A DNA stretch of 10,452 bases, taken from the NCBI GenBank assembly GCA_024635885.1, contig JAGXIA010000015.1:1-10452 (forward strand), given 5' to 3'. The stretch is from Helicobacteraceae bacterium (GTDB lineage Bacteria > Campylobacterota > Campylobacteria > Campylobacterales > Sulfurimonadaceae). The translations under genes were made by a program, and so were the position numbers. This document shows, piece after piece, positions 1 to 6,575 of this stretch. Under the pieces are notes generated by a model that saw nothing but the letters and a program-made list of their open reading frames with translations, did not search any database and was not told the DNA's origin. Position 1 is the stretch's first letter; the number at the start of each line of letters is the position of its first letter.

Positions 1-83
1 CTAATTACACCCGACATAATAAAGCTCATAAAGCCAGAAAGTATAAGTGCCTGTACCTTGTGAAGATGTTTAATTGAAACCAT
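1..83 (-). CDS. DUF2798-type small membrane protein, N-terminal fragment
   Basis: The first 27 codons of a minus-strand gene are present; the rest lies beyond the left edge. The ATG at 83-81 follows an AAAGGA ribosome binding site six bases upstream. The visible protein has a short basic start (MVSIKHLHKVQA) and then a hydrophobic run containing LSGFMSFIMSGVI, which resembles the first membrane helix of DUF2798 proteins, small two-helix inner-membrane proteins of unknown function. The family call rests on this one segment and is moderate. The gene follows the DUF2400 gene on the same strand after 108 bases with no obvious terminator between, so read-through from the rpoN unit is possible. A TAAAAT at about 104-109 could also serve as its own -10 box. 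Confidence 0.55.
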   Translation of the reverse strand, partial: MVSIKHLHKVQALILSGFMSFIMSGVI

Positions 84-191
84 TTTTTTCCTTTAATCAA
101 TAATTGAAATTTTACTCTATAAAGCTTTTAAAATACTCTGTTATTCTTCTCGCAAGCCAATATGTCCACCGTTTGAACTTAATTTTCATTG

Positions 192-935
192 TTAAATTAT
201 TTTTTCCTGCCCTAGTCTATACAAAGCAAAATCGTACTTTAATGGGTCACTTTTGTCAAATGTTTTTAGAGTCTCTGTCAACTCTATAGCCGCTTGTAAA
301 TCATACGTATTTCTTCTTAATAGCCCAAGCTTTTTAGAGACCTTAAAAGTGTGCGTATCAAGAGGCATAATCAAATCGCTTTTATGAATTCCACTCCACA
401 GCCCCATATCAATTTCATCATCCCTTACCATCCATCTAAGAAACATCATCCAGCGCTTTAACGCACCTGAGCCTTTAGTCTTTGTAGTCACTTTTGAAGT
501 TAAAAAACTGTAGCCTTTACTGGCATGTGGAAATACTTCTGTAATCATTAGTATGACAGCATTGATTCCTTCAACTGTGCTTTTATTGGTTTCATATCCG
601 CTTTTAAAAATATCCTCTAAAGTTGCTTTTTCATTTAATCTTTTGAGGGCGATAAACAGAGCTATAACATCTTCACTTGTCTGGAATCTGTAGTAGTGGT
701 CTTTGAGAGCTTTTTGTATTGTTTCATCACTTTTAGTAAGAAGTGAAAAATCGAGCGAGTTTAAAAATTTCACTATCTGCTTTACATTTCCATAAGAAAA
801 AAGTGCACAAATCAGTGATATTGTCGGGTCTTTATAGCGGTGAGCTACTAAAATTGGGTCAAGTCTCTCATGCGAAATTTCACCAATTCTATTTCGTTTT
901 TCTACCTCTAAGTCGAGCCGTTGTTTTATTTCCAC
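192..935 (-). CDS. TIGR02757/DUF2400 family protein, possibly HhH-GPD-like
   Basis: This 247-residue protein belongs to an uncharacterised family (TIGR02757, PF09674) found in Campylobacterota, Bacteroidetes, spirochetes and some deltaproteobacteria. Landmarks are a helical N-terminal half with KDPTISLICALFSYGN (35-50), the block KRWMMFLRWMVR (160-171), PLDTHTFKVSKKLGLL (191-206) and a DPLKYDFALYRLG end (230-242). The PLDTH block followed by a V..KLGL helix resembles the catalytic-Asp segment of HhH-GPD DNA glycosylases such as endonuclease III (VDTH..RV..RLG). That suggests a nucleic-acid repair-type fold with K160 and D193 as candidate active residues; this is inference. The start is a GTG at 935-933 with AGGT seven bases upstream, 8 bases after the rpoN stop, so it is probably translated with rpoN. 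The next upstream ATG is out of frame and stops at once. Confidence 0.85.
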   Translation of the reverse strand: MEIKQRLDLEVEKRNRIGEISHERLDPILVAHRYKDPTISLICALFSYGNVKQIVKFLNSLDFSLLTKSDETIQKALKDHYYRFQTSEDVIALFIALKRLNEKATLEDIFKSGYETNKSTVEGINAVILMITEVFPHASKGYSFLTSKVTTKTKGSGALKRWMMFLRWMVRDDEIDMGLWSGIHKSDLIMPLDTHTFKVSKKLGLLRRNTYDLQAAIELTETLKTFDKSDPLKYDFALYRLGQEKII

Positions 936-943
936 ATGCCGAC

Positions 944-2212
944 CTAATGTAACTGGTAGAGTTTTTTTCTCTCGCTGGAACCTGCAATATTTAGCTGTTT
1001 TCTGTATTTTGCGATAGTACGTCTAACCATTTTCACTTTAAAATTATCTTGAATCAGGTCAAGAAGTTTCATATCACTAAGCGGTTTTGCGTGGCTTTCC
1101 TGCTTCACCAAACCTCTTAAAAAGTCTTTAATGGCAGCGTTTGAGACATCATCATCAATGGCAGTTGTAAAGAACTCTTTCATCGCTAAAGTTCCTCTGT
1201 CGCAGGCTATATATTTGTTTGCGATAGCGCGTGAAATAGTAGAGGGGTTATGTCCAAATTCATCTGCCAAGGTTTTGAGCGTCAGCGGCATAATAGCACC
1301 TCCGGTAAAAAACTCATACTGATATTCTACTATCATCAGACCGACTTTATACAGAGTTGCTTTTCTCATGTCAAGTGCATCCACCAAACTTTTAGCCTCT
1401 TTTATTTTCTGAGAAATAAAGTCATGTTTAACTGCATAATTCGTGTCTATATGAATAGTCGGGTAATACGCATCATTGAGTTTAACTTCTATAGATTCAT
1501 CTTCATTAAAATAAATCATCAAGTCAGGAATGATTTGAGCAGATTCTTCTTGATACTCTATGGATGGAGGATTTTTAAAAGTGCCTAAAACATGCATAAC
1601 TTCACTAAAATACTCTTCGTTAGAGTAACTGTAAATATCTTGCATATCACGTATGACAATTGTCGCCAGGCTATAAGCTTCATCACTTATATCTGAGCTG
1701 TCAAGCTGAAATATGAAAGACTCTGACAAATCTTTAGCCCCAATTCCAACTGGCTCTACATGTGCAAATCTTAAGCGGATTTTTTCAAACTCTTCAATAC
1801 TCAGATTCTTCTCATTACAAAATTTTTCGCTGTCACCCTCATAGTAGCCATTTTCATCTAAGTTTGAAATAACAAACGTAGCTATATCTTGAGAAATTGG
1901 TGTTGGAAAAAGTGGTTTGCCAATCTGTTCATCTAATACTTCATATAAAGAGCGTTTTTGAATTGTAAGCGCTTCAATCTGCTCAGTTCTGGAGTTACTG
2001 ACAGCTCCTGAGATTATTTTTCTGGGAATCTTTTTTTCAAAATTTTCTTCATAACCGGACTCAACTTCTATGACAGGATTTGACTCTACAAATGGTGACA
2101 TTGCTTCACCCAAATCACTAAGACTTGAGTGTAAAATTGGAAGCCAATTGCGTAGGGTGTTAGAAAGTTTGTGTTTATTTTCTACACTCTGAGTCTGTCT
2201 TAATGCTGCCAT
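944..2212 (-). CDS. rpoN: RNA polymerase sigma-54 factor
   Basis: Sigma-54 directs RNA polymerase to -24/-12 promoters and needs an ATP-driven activator to open them; in Campylobacterota it is best known for flagellar middle genes. All parts are visible in 422 residues. The leucine-rich activator-contact region is at about 15-50. The core-binding domain has SNLDENGYY (116-124) and EPVGIGAKDLSE (153-164). The helix-turn-helix is at about 311-330 (TLKTLADEFG, then STISRAIANKYI). The RpoN box is at 396-405, VRRTIAKYRK against the usual ARRTVAKYRE, and reads the -24 element. Length is normal for compact family members. The ATG lies 3 bases after the lptB stop; the nearest SD-like GAGGG is some 16 bases upstream, so translation is probably coupled to lptB. 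The lptB-rpoN order is widespread in Proteobacteria. Confidence 0.97.
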   Translation of the reverse strand: MAALRQTQSVENKHKLSNTLRNWLPILHSSLSDLGEAMSPFVESNPVIEVESGYEENFEKKIPRKIISGAVSNSRTEQIEALTIQKRSLYEVLDEQIGKPLFPTPISQDIATFVISNLDENGYYEGDSEKFCNEKNLSIEEFEKIRLRFAHVEPVGIGAKDLSESFIFQLDSSDISDEAYSLATIVIRDMQDIYSYSNEEYFSEVMHVLGTFKNPPSIEYQEESAQIIPDLMIYFNEDESIEVKLNDAYYPTIHIDTNYAVKHDFISQKIKEAKSLVDALDMRKATLYKVGLMIVEYQYEFFTGGAIMPLTLKTLADEFGHNPSTISRAIANKYIACDRGTLAMKEFFTTAIDDDVSNAAIKDFLRGLVKQESHAKPLSDMKLLDLIQDNFKVKMVRRTIAKYRKQLNIAGSSERKKLYQLH

Positions 2213-2215
2213 AAT

Positions 2216-2938
2216 TTAAAGTTTAAAACCCTCGCCTAAGTAGTGTGTACGAACATCAGCATTCAGTCCTATTTCATCACTTGTTCCACTGGCTAAAAGC
2301 TCACCGGCTTTAATAACATACGCTCTGTCACAAACAGCCAAAGTTTCACGAACATTATGGTCAGTAATCAAAACACCGATATTGTAAGAAACTAATTGCT
2401 TTATAACTATTTGAATATCTAGTACAGCTATTGGATCAACTCCTGCAAAAGGCTCATCAAGAAGCAAAAATTTCGGAGCATTTACCAAGGCTCTTGCTAT
2501 CTCGACACGGCGGCGTTCCCCGCCACTTAAACTGATACCTTTACGAAATCGAATTGGTTCAATATTAAACATATCGAGCAGTTGTAAAATTCTTGCTTCT
2601 TGCGCTTCTTTTCCTATTATACTTACTTGAGCAGCTACCATAAGGTTATCTTCAACACTTAAGTCTTTAAAAATTGAAGCCTCTTGGGGAAGGTAACCTA
2701 TTCCTTTTAAAGCACGTTTATGTAATGGCATACTGGAAATATTTTCCCCGTCAAAAAAAACTTCTCCACCACTGGCTTCAACAAGTCCGCAAATCATGTA
2801 GAATGTAGTTGTTTTTCCTGCTCCGTTTGGTCCAAGCAGCCCAACAACTTCCCCGCTTGAAACTTCAAGGCTCATCCCCTTAACTATCTCTAAATCTTTT
2901 ATTTTTTTCTTTAAATTAACTGCTTTAAGCGTGTGCAT
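2216..2938 (-). CDS. lptB: LPS export ABC transporter ATP-binding protein
   Basis: LptB is the cytoplasmic ATPase of the LptBFG complex that extracts lipopolysaccharide from the inner membrane and drives it across the LptA bridge to the outer membrane. The 240-residue protein has every ABC motif: Walker A GPNGAGKTT (36-44), Q-loop Q85 in YLPQEASIF, signature LSGGE (137-141), Walker B ending LLLDEP (158-163) and H-loop H194 in TDHNVRETL. YLPQEASIF, FAGVDPIAV and the terminal YLGEGFKL are specific to the LptB branch. The start overlaps the tsaE end by 14 bases and has AAGG six bases upstream (AAGGTTAGAC then ATG). No lptA, lptC, lptF or lptG lies in the window. The call is secure. Confidence 0.96.
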   Translation of the reverse strand: MHTLKAVNLKKKIKDLEIVKGMSLEVSSGEVVGLLGPNGAGKTTTFYMICGLVEASGGEVFFDGENISSMPLHKRALKGIGYLPQEASIFKDLSVEDNLMVAAQVSIIGKEAQEARILQLLDMFNIEPIRFRKGISLSGGERRRVEIARALVNAPKFLLLDEPFAGVDPIAVLDIQIVIKQLVSYNIGVLITDHNVRETLAVCDRAYVIKAGELLASGTSDEIGLNADVRTHYLGEGFKL

Positions 2939-3350
2939 GTCTAACCTTGTATTTTCTCATATTGTCTGAAATTTTTTCTATCTCTATAGTAAGAGTATCT
3001 ATTTCTGCCGAACTTAATATATTTTCCAGCTCTTCATTACCCCACTCCACAAAATGAAGCCCCTCTTTGTCCAATTCTTCAAGCATGCCGAGTGAAATAA
3101 AATGATCCAAGCCATGGTTGTAAATGTCATAATGAAAAATCTTATCGCTATAGCACTGTTGCAATGAAAAAGTAGGAGAAGTCACATCATCACTAACTCC
3201 AAGCTGCTTCACTATCTCTTTTACCAGAGTAGTCTTTCCACATGCGAGCTCTCCTTGTAAAATAACGACACCATTTTTAAACTCTTTTAAAATACCTTCT
3301 GCCAAAGTATGCAGCTCATTCAGCTTTAACTCATATGTTTTCATTTTCAT
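2925..3350 (-). CDS. tsaE: tRNA threonylcarbamoyladenosine biosynthesis ATPase TsaE
   Basis: TsaE is the small P-loop ATPase that works with TsaB and TsaD to transfer threonylcarbamoyl to A37 of ANN-decoding tRNAs in the cytoplasm. In 141 residues it shows Walker A GELACGKTT (33-41), the family block SPTFSLQQCY (58-67) followed by HYDIYNHG (73-80), and VEWGNE (101-106), the family's usual EWGE. Length is typical. The start ATG overlaps the trpD stop as ATGA; a second in-frame ATG two codons later is an alternative and would change little. The 3' end overlaps lptB by 14 bases. One copy of the repeated word discussed in the findings (TTCCACATGC, 3236-3245) falls on the codons for the ACG of Walker A. 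Confidence 0.95.
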   Translation of the reverse strand: MKMKTYELKLNELHTLAEGILKEFKNGVVILQGELACGKTTLVKEIVKQLGVSDDVTSPTFSLQQCYSDKIFHYDIYNHGLDHFISLGMLEELDKEGLHFVEWGNEELENILSSAEIDTLTIEIEKISDNMRKYKVRHAHA

Positions 3351-4333
3351 AGCTTGTTTGAAGTCTCTATAATCTGTTTAAGTTTCTTTTTGGCACGTAA
3401 GTTTCGTATAGCTTCTCTCGCCATCTCTAAACCATCTTGCATATCACGCGCTACTCCATCCACCATCAAAGCCGCAGCTGTGTTTATAAGGACTATATCT
3501 CTTTGTGCATCAGTTGAACTTGCATCAAAAATACTAAGTAAAATTTGAGCATTGTGTTTTGCATCACCGCCTACAATAGCCTCAAGCGGTGCTTTTTTTA
3601 TACCATACATCTGGGGGTCTATAATAAACTCTTCAACCTTTCCCTCATGAAGTCGTGAAGCATATGTAATATCGCTTAAACTTATCTCATCCATGCCCTC
3701 TTTTGAGCTGACTACCATGGTCGAAGTTGCACCGTTTATTTTTAAAGCTTCTGACATTTTTGGAACAAAGTCTTTGTTAAAAACACCAAGCAAAGATTTT
3801 TTCACGCCTGCAGGATTTGTAAGCGGTCCAAGAATATTAAATATAGTCTTGTCGGGTATAGTTTTTCTAACCGGCATTATAAATTTCATAGCAGGATGAT
3901 GGTTTTGGGCAAACATAAAAGTAAAGCCCGTTTCTTCTAAAAGTCTTGCACTGTTTTGGATGTTTAAATCAAGCCTGACGCCGAGTTTTTCAAACATATC
4001 TGCGCTTCCGGACTTTGAAGTAACTGAACGGCTTCCATGTTTTGCAACTACACTTCCACATGCCGAGACTAAAAGAGCTACAGTTGAAGAGATGTTAAAG
4101 CTTCCTATTTTATCTCCGCCTGTTCCGACAATATCTATGGCATTGCTACGAAGTTCTTCTGATATAGGTAAAGGTATTGCAAAGGAACGCATTACTTCAG
4201 CAGCGGCAGCTATTGCCTCAGTGTGAGTATCTTTGTCTAGTTTCATGCTAAACAAGAAATCTCTCATCTCTTCATCACTCATTTCATGCTTAAAAAGTGA
4301 GGTGAAAGACCGCTTTGCCTCATCATATGTCAT
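3347..4333 (-). CDS. trpD: Anthranilate phosphoribosyltransferase
   Basis: TrpD joins anthranilate to PRPP, giving N-(5-phosphoribosyl)anthranilate, the second committed step of tryptophan synthesis, in the cytoplasm. The 328-residue protein has the glycosyltransferase family 3 layout: a helical N-terminal domain, the PRPP-binding GTGGD (70-74), KHGSRSVTSKSGSAD (98-112), RKTIPDKTIFNILGPLTNPAG (about 156-176), GMDE (213-216) for metal and substrate, and GGDAKHNA (255-262). These fit trpD better than deoA-type phosphorylases, and it is not fused to TrpG. It overlaps both the S4 gene upstream and tsaE downstream by ATGA. No other trp gene is in the window, so it is detached from a trp operon here and seems inserted in a housekeeping block. 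I see no trp leader or attenuator next to it. Confidence 0.96.
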   Translation of the reverse strand: MTYDEAKRSFTSLFKHEMSDEEMRDFLFSMKLDKDTHTEAIAAAAEVMRSFAIPLPISEELRSNAIDIVGTGGDKIGSFNISSTVALLVSACGSVVAKHGSRSVTSKSGSADMFEKLGVRLDLNIQNSARLLEETGFTFMFAQNHHPAMKFIMPVRKTIPDKTIFNILGPLTNPAGVKKSLLGVFNKDFVPKMSEALKINGATSTMVVSSKEGMDEISLSDITYASRLHEGKVEEFIIDPQMYGIKKAPLEAIVGGDAKHNAQILLSIFDASSTDAQRDIVLINTAAALMVDGVARDMQDGLEMAREAIRNLRAKKKLKQIIETSNKL

Positions 4334-4578
4334 GCGACTTCCTTTATATACTCTGACTGCAAGCTTTTTGGAGTTGATTTTGTAGTGGGAATTTTCAAAA
4401 CTTCATATTTTTTAGAGTTTTCAAGAAAGTTAATAGTAATAATACTTCCAACCTCAACATTTTTACTAGCCTTAGCTACTACACCGTTTATCAAAACAAC
4501 GTTGTTGCTTATCATATCCTGGGAGACTGAACGTCTTTTTGTAATATTTACCGAATTTAAAAACTTATCTATTCTCAT
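4330..4578 (-). CDS. S4-domain RNA-binding protein, RqcP/Hsp15-like
   Basis: A basic 82-residue protein consisting almost only of an S4 RNA-binding domain: MRIDKFLNSVNITKRR at the N-terminus, then VLINGVVAKASKNVEVGSI (28-46), followed by a short C-terminal tail. The MR.DKFL start, the KRR at 14-16 and the ING..AKAS..V..G strand-turn pattern match the small S4 proteins of the Hsp15/RqcP (YabO) type, which bind 23S rRNA or the 50S subunit with peptidyl-tRNA during rescue of stalled ribosomes. That role is inferred from family resemblance. It is the first gene of the unit and ends in an ATGA overlap with trpD. The ATG has no strong SD (AAGT-like only). S4, tsaE, lptB and rpoN genes also sit together in Campylobacter, as I recall, without trpD. 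Confidence 0.85.
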   Translation of the reverse strand: MRIDKFLNSVNITKRRSVSQDMISNNVVLINGVVAKASKNVEVGSIITINFLENSKKYEVLKIPTTKSTPKSLQSEYIKEVA

Positions 4579-4607
4579 TATTTTACTTTTTAAAATTAAT
4601 TTTGGTT

Positions 4608-4613
4608 ATTGTA
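4608..4613 (-). promoter_or_regulatory. Candidate -10 box for the S4-trpD-tsaE-lptB-rpoN unit
   Basis: On the minus strand TACAAT follows a T-rich stretch (TTTTTTTATTC), the usual look of Campylobacterota sigma-70 promoters, which lack a fixed -35 box. It would start transcription about 10 bases further on and leave a leader of roughly 20-25 bases before the S4 gene ATG. The same bases on the plus strand read TGTAGAAT, so the site could also work in the other direction. Confidence 0.45.
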
Positions 4614-4642
4614 GAATAAAAAAACTGAAAGGAATGTAAGAG

Positions 4643-4671
4643 AATGCAAAAGTTGGAACATTTTTTGCATT
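4643..4671. repeat. 9-bp inverted repeat with 11-base spacer
   Basis: AATGCAAAA (4643-4651) and TTTTGCATT (4663-4671) are perfect inverted copies. The right arm contains the TTGC of the sigma-54-like motif. There is no T-run after either arm that would make it a clear terminator. It could be an operator for a dimeric regulator or an RNA stem; the sequence does not decide. Confidence 0.55.
4653..4670 (+). promoter_or_regulatory. Candidate sigma-54 (-24/-12) promoter
   Basis: TTGGAACATTTTTTGCAT fits the sigma-54 pattern TTGG.AC-N5-TTGCW, with GG at 4655-4656 and GC at 4667-4668, exactly 12 bases apart as required, and with the GGAAC form common in Campylobacterota. Start of transcription would fall near 4680 on the plus strand. 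No plus-strand protein gene follows before 6615; the transcript would run into the 3' end of ygiQ in antisense. The only other plus-strand gene start nearby is 2 kb away, so any product would be an RNA or a very short peptide. Confidence 0.5.
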
Positions 4672-4679
4672 AAATCTTA

Positions 4680-4726
4680 TTGGCATGTGGAATATCAAGT
4701 TACTCTCAGCTTAACTGGGAGTAACG
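4680..4726 (+). ncRNA. Possible small RNA with 11-bp hairpin
   Basis: Directly after the predicted sigma-54 start (about 4680) comes one copy of the repeated word (4682-4692) and then a strong hairpin: arms 4699-4709 and 4715-4725, loop CTTAA, ten Watson-Crick pairs and one G-U pair on the plus strand. The true 3' end is unknown since no T-run follows; the end given is only the hairpin end. On the minus strand the same hairpin sits 25 bases after the ygiQ stop and may instead protect or end the ygiQ mRNA. The RNA-gene reading is inference. Confidence 0.25.
4699..4725. repeat. Strong hairpin downstream of ygiQ
   Basis: Inverted repeat GTTACTC(T)CAG / CTG(G)GAGTAAC with a five-base loop. It lies between the ygiQ stop (4750) and the S4 gene promoter. 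It is long and stable for such AT-rich DNA, but neither strand has the U-tract of an intrinsic terminator, so it may be a Rho-linked end, an mRNA-stability stem or an interspersed palindrome. Confidence 0.65.
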
Positions 4727-4749
4727 ACGACGTGCTTGAGAGAGATATA

Positions 4750-6525
4750 TTAAGAAGCAAATCCGCTGGAAAAATTATCTTTTGCTACTACTATCTGTTT
4801 TTGTTTCTCTTTTCTTTTTGTGTCTTTTTCAACAAAGATTTTTTTTCTAGTTACCGGGTCCATCTCTGTGTAGTACATTACAGCAGAGTACGTTCCTGGT
4901 GTTGGTGTAAATACCTGAGCCTGTTCAGGGTTCATCTGTAATTCATCAGTTGTAAATCTTTTTAACTCATGCATATCTTTGTCTTCACACCCCGGATGAG
5001 CGGCTATTAGGTAGTAGGTTAAGAATTGCTCTTTGCCCTCTTCTTTATTTAACTTGTCATATAGTTTCTTGAAATCTATAAGAGTCTGTTTTCCAGGTTT
5101 ACCCATAAGTTCAAGGACATGCTGTTGAGTATGTTCAGGAGCAACTTTCATCTGTCCGGATATATGATGCTTCACCATCTCTTTTAAATATTCGTAGCCG
5201 TGCTTTTTGTCCTCTGTAATAAGGTCATATCTAACCCCTGAAGCTACGAACGCCTTTCTTACACCCTCGACTGCTCTAACCTGTCTTAAGAGGTTTATAT
5301 TACGGCTATGGTCTGGTTTCATTGAACCACACAAATGGTTCGCATCTACACAGCGTTGATGGTCACATGTTCCAAGCTTTAGCTTCTTGTTACACTCATA
5401 ACCGTACATATTTGCAGTAGGCCCTCCAACGTCAGCGATAATACCTTTGTAGTCTTTGTACTTATTAAACTCTTTTGCCTCTTTGAGTATATTCTCTTCA
5501 GAGCGTGTTCTGATAGTTCTACCCTGATGTACACCAATAGCACAGAAGTTACACTCTCCCCAACAGCCGTGATGTGTCATAATAGAGAACTTTATAGTTT
5601 CCAAACATTTAACTTTTCCCATTTTCGCATAATAAGGGTGAAGCTCTCTTGTAAAAGGGAGGTTAGAGTTGGCATCCATCTCATCTTCATTAAGGTGGTC
5701 ACATGGAGGGTTTTGAATTAAAAAGCGAGTATCTACAGCTTGGCATAAACCGTTAGCCGCGATAGGGTCGTTGTTATCATAAAACAAATCAAAGAGGTCT
5801 ATGTATTTCTCTTTATCATCCAAACACTCCTGATGTGAAGGCATTTGGTGAAATTCAGATTTTGGCTCTTTTGAGATGTAGCAAATACCTCTTATGTCAG
5901 TATAGTCTCTCTTCTCATCAATGGCTTTTGTTAACTGTTCTAGTGCTATCTCACCCATGCCATATATCAATATGTCAGCTTTAGAATCAAAAAGAATTGG
6001 CTTTTTAAGTTTATTTGACCAGTAATCATAATGAGTTACCCGTCTTAGAGAAGCTTCTATTCCACCAAGAACCAAAGGAACGGTATCTTTAAAGTGACGT
6101 CTGATGAGGTTACAGTAAACGCTTATTGCTCTATCAGGTCTTTTGTCATTCTTTCCACCAGGAGTATAGTCATCAGAGTTTCTAAATTTTTTAGTAGCTG
6201 TATAGTTAGAAACCATACTGTCAACACTTCCGCCGCTAACACCCCAGTACAGCTTTGGCTCCCCTAAACGCATAATATCATCACCACTGTTTATATCAGG
6301 CTGACCTATCATCCCTACTTTGTATCCAAGACGTTCAAGCATACGACCAACCATAGCCACACCGATAAAAGGAGAGTCTATATAAGCATCACCACTTACA
6401 AGAATAATATCACAGTAATCCCAGCCTCTTGCATCCATATCTGCTCTTGTTGTTGGGAGGAAATCTTTCTCGCTAAATGTTACTGTGTCTTTTTTTGCTT
6501 GCTGACTTTTATTTCTTCTGCTCAA
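4750..6525 (-). CDS. ygiQ: YgiQ family radical SAM protein
   Basis: The 591-residue protein belongs to the YgiQ family of radical SAM enzymes, whose reaction is unknown. The N-terminal part has FLPTTRADMDARGWDYCDI (22-40) and SGDAYIDSPFIG (44-55), a cobalamin-binding-like Rossmann region without proof that B12 is bound, and GGIEASLRRVTHYDYW (154-169). The SAM-cluster cysteines are C321, C325 and C328 in CWGECNFCAIG, the CX3CX2C signature for a 4Fe-4S cluster. The radical SAM barrel follows, with KVAPEHT in its second half, and the end (TPGTYSAVMYYTEMDP) is the start of the usual C-terminal DUF3362 region; the long tail of enterobacterial members is missing. The start is TTG at 6525-6523, chosen because AGAAGG lies seven bases upstream and homology begins near residue 20. 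It is transcribed alone. Confidence 0.93.
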   Translation of the reverse strand: MSRRNKSQQAKKDTVTFSEKDFLPTTRADMDARGWDYCDIILVSGDAYIDSPFIGVAMVGRMLERLGYKVGMIGQPDINSGDDIMRLGEPKLYWGVSGGSVDSMVSNYTATKKFRNSDDYTPGGKNDKRPDRAISVYCNLIRRHFKDTVPLVLGGIEASLRRVTHYDYWSNKLKKPILFDSKADILIYGMGEIALEQLTKAIDEKRDYTDIRGICYISKEPKSEFHQMPSHQECLDDKEKYIDLFDLFYDNNDPIAANGLCQAVDTRFLIQNPPCDHLNEDEMDANSNLPFTRELHPYYAKMGKVKCLETIKFSIMTHHGCWGECNFCAIGVHQGRTIRTRSEENILKEAKEFNKYKDYKGIIADVGGPTANMYGYECNKKLKLGTCDHQRCVDANHLCGSMKPDHSRNINLLRQVRAVEGVRKAFVASGVRYDLITEDKKHGYEYLKEMVKHHISGQMKVAPEHTQQHVLELMGKPGKQTLIDFKKLYDKLNKEEGKEQFLTYYLIAAHPGCEDKDMHELKRFTTDELQMNPEQAQVFTPTPGTYSAVMYYTEMDPVTRKKIFVEKDTKRKEKQKQIVVAKDNFSSGFAS

Positions 6526-6575
6526 TATCTAACCTTCTTGTTTGCTGGATGTGCCAGACTTTACTTTTTATTATG

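Noticed and set aside
152..170. Minus-strand TGGACA...TTGC upstream of the DUF2798 gene as a sigma-54 promoter
   Set aside because: The GG and GC are 14 bases apart, two too many.
104..289. 61-codon plus-strand frame at the left end
   Set aside because: It overlaps the DUF2400 gene in antisense, has no ribosome binding site and no recognisable features.
2137..2151. Plus-strand TTGGAAG...TTGC inside rpoN as a sigma-54 promoter
   Set aside because: Spacing is one base short and it lies inside a coding sequence on the opposite strand with no gene downstream.
2726..2740. TGGCATACTGGAAAT in lptB as a further copy of the repeated word
   Set aside because: It needs a one-base insertion and a change in the middle of the word; not counted.
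3354..4226. Three plus-strand frames of 64-88 codons antisense to trpD
   Set aside because: They are shadows of a well-conserved trpD; no ribosome binding sites or family resemblance.
4687..4941. 84-codon plus-strand frame beginning at a GTG in the structured gap
   Set aside because: Most of it is antisense to the ygiQ 3' end, the C-terminal half is a cysteine- and aromatic-rich shadow sequence, and there is no ribosome binding site at the GTG.
6540..6556. Sigma-54-like TGGCAC on the minus strand upstream of ygiQ
   Set aside because: The downstream GC is two bases too close to the GG (10 apart instead of 12) and there is no TTGC; spacing is strict for sigma-54.
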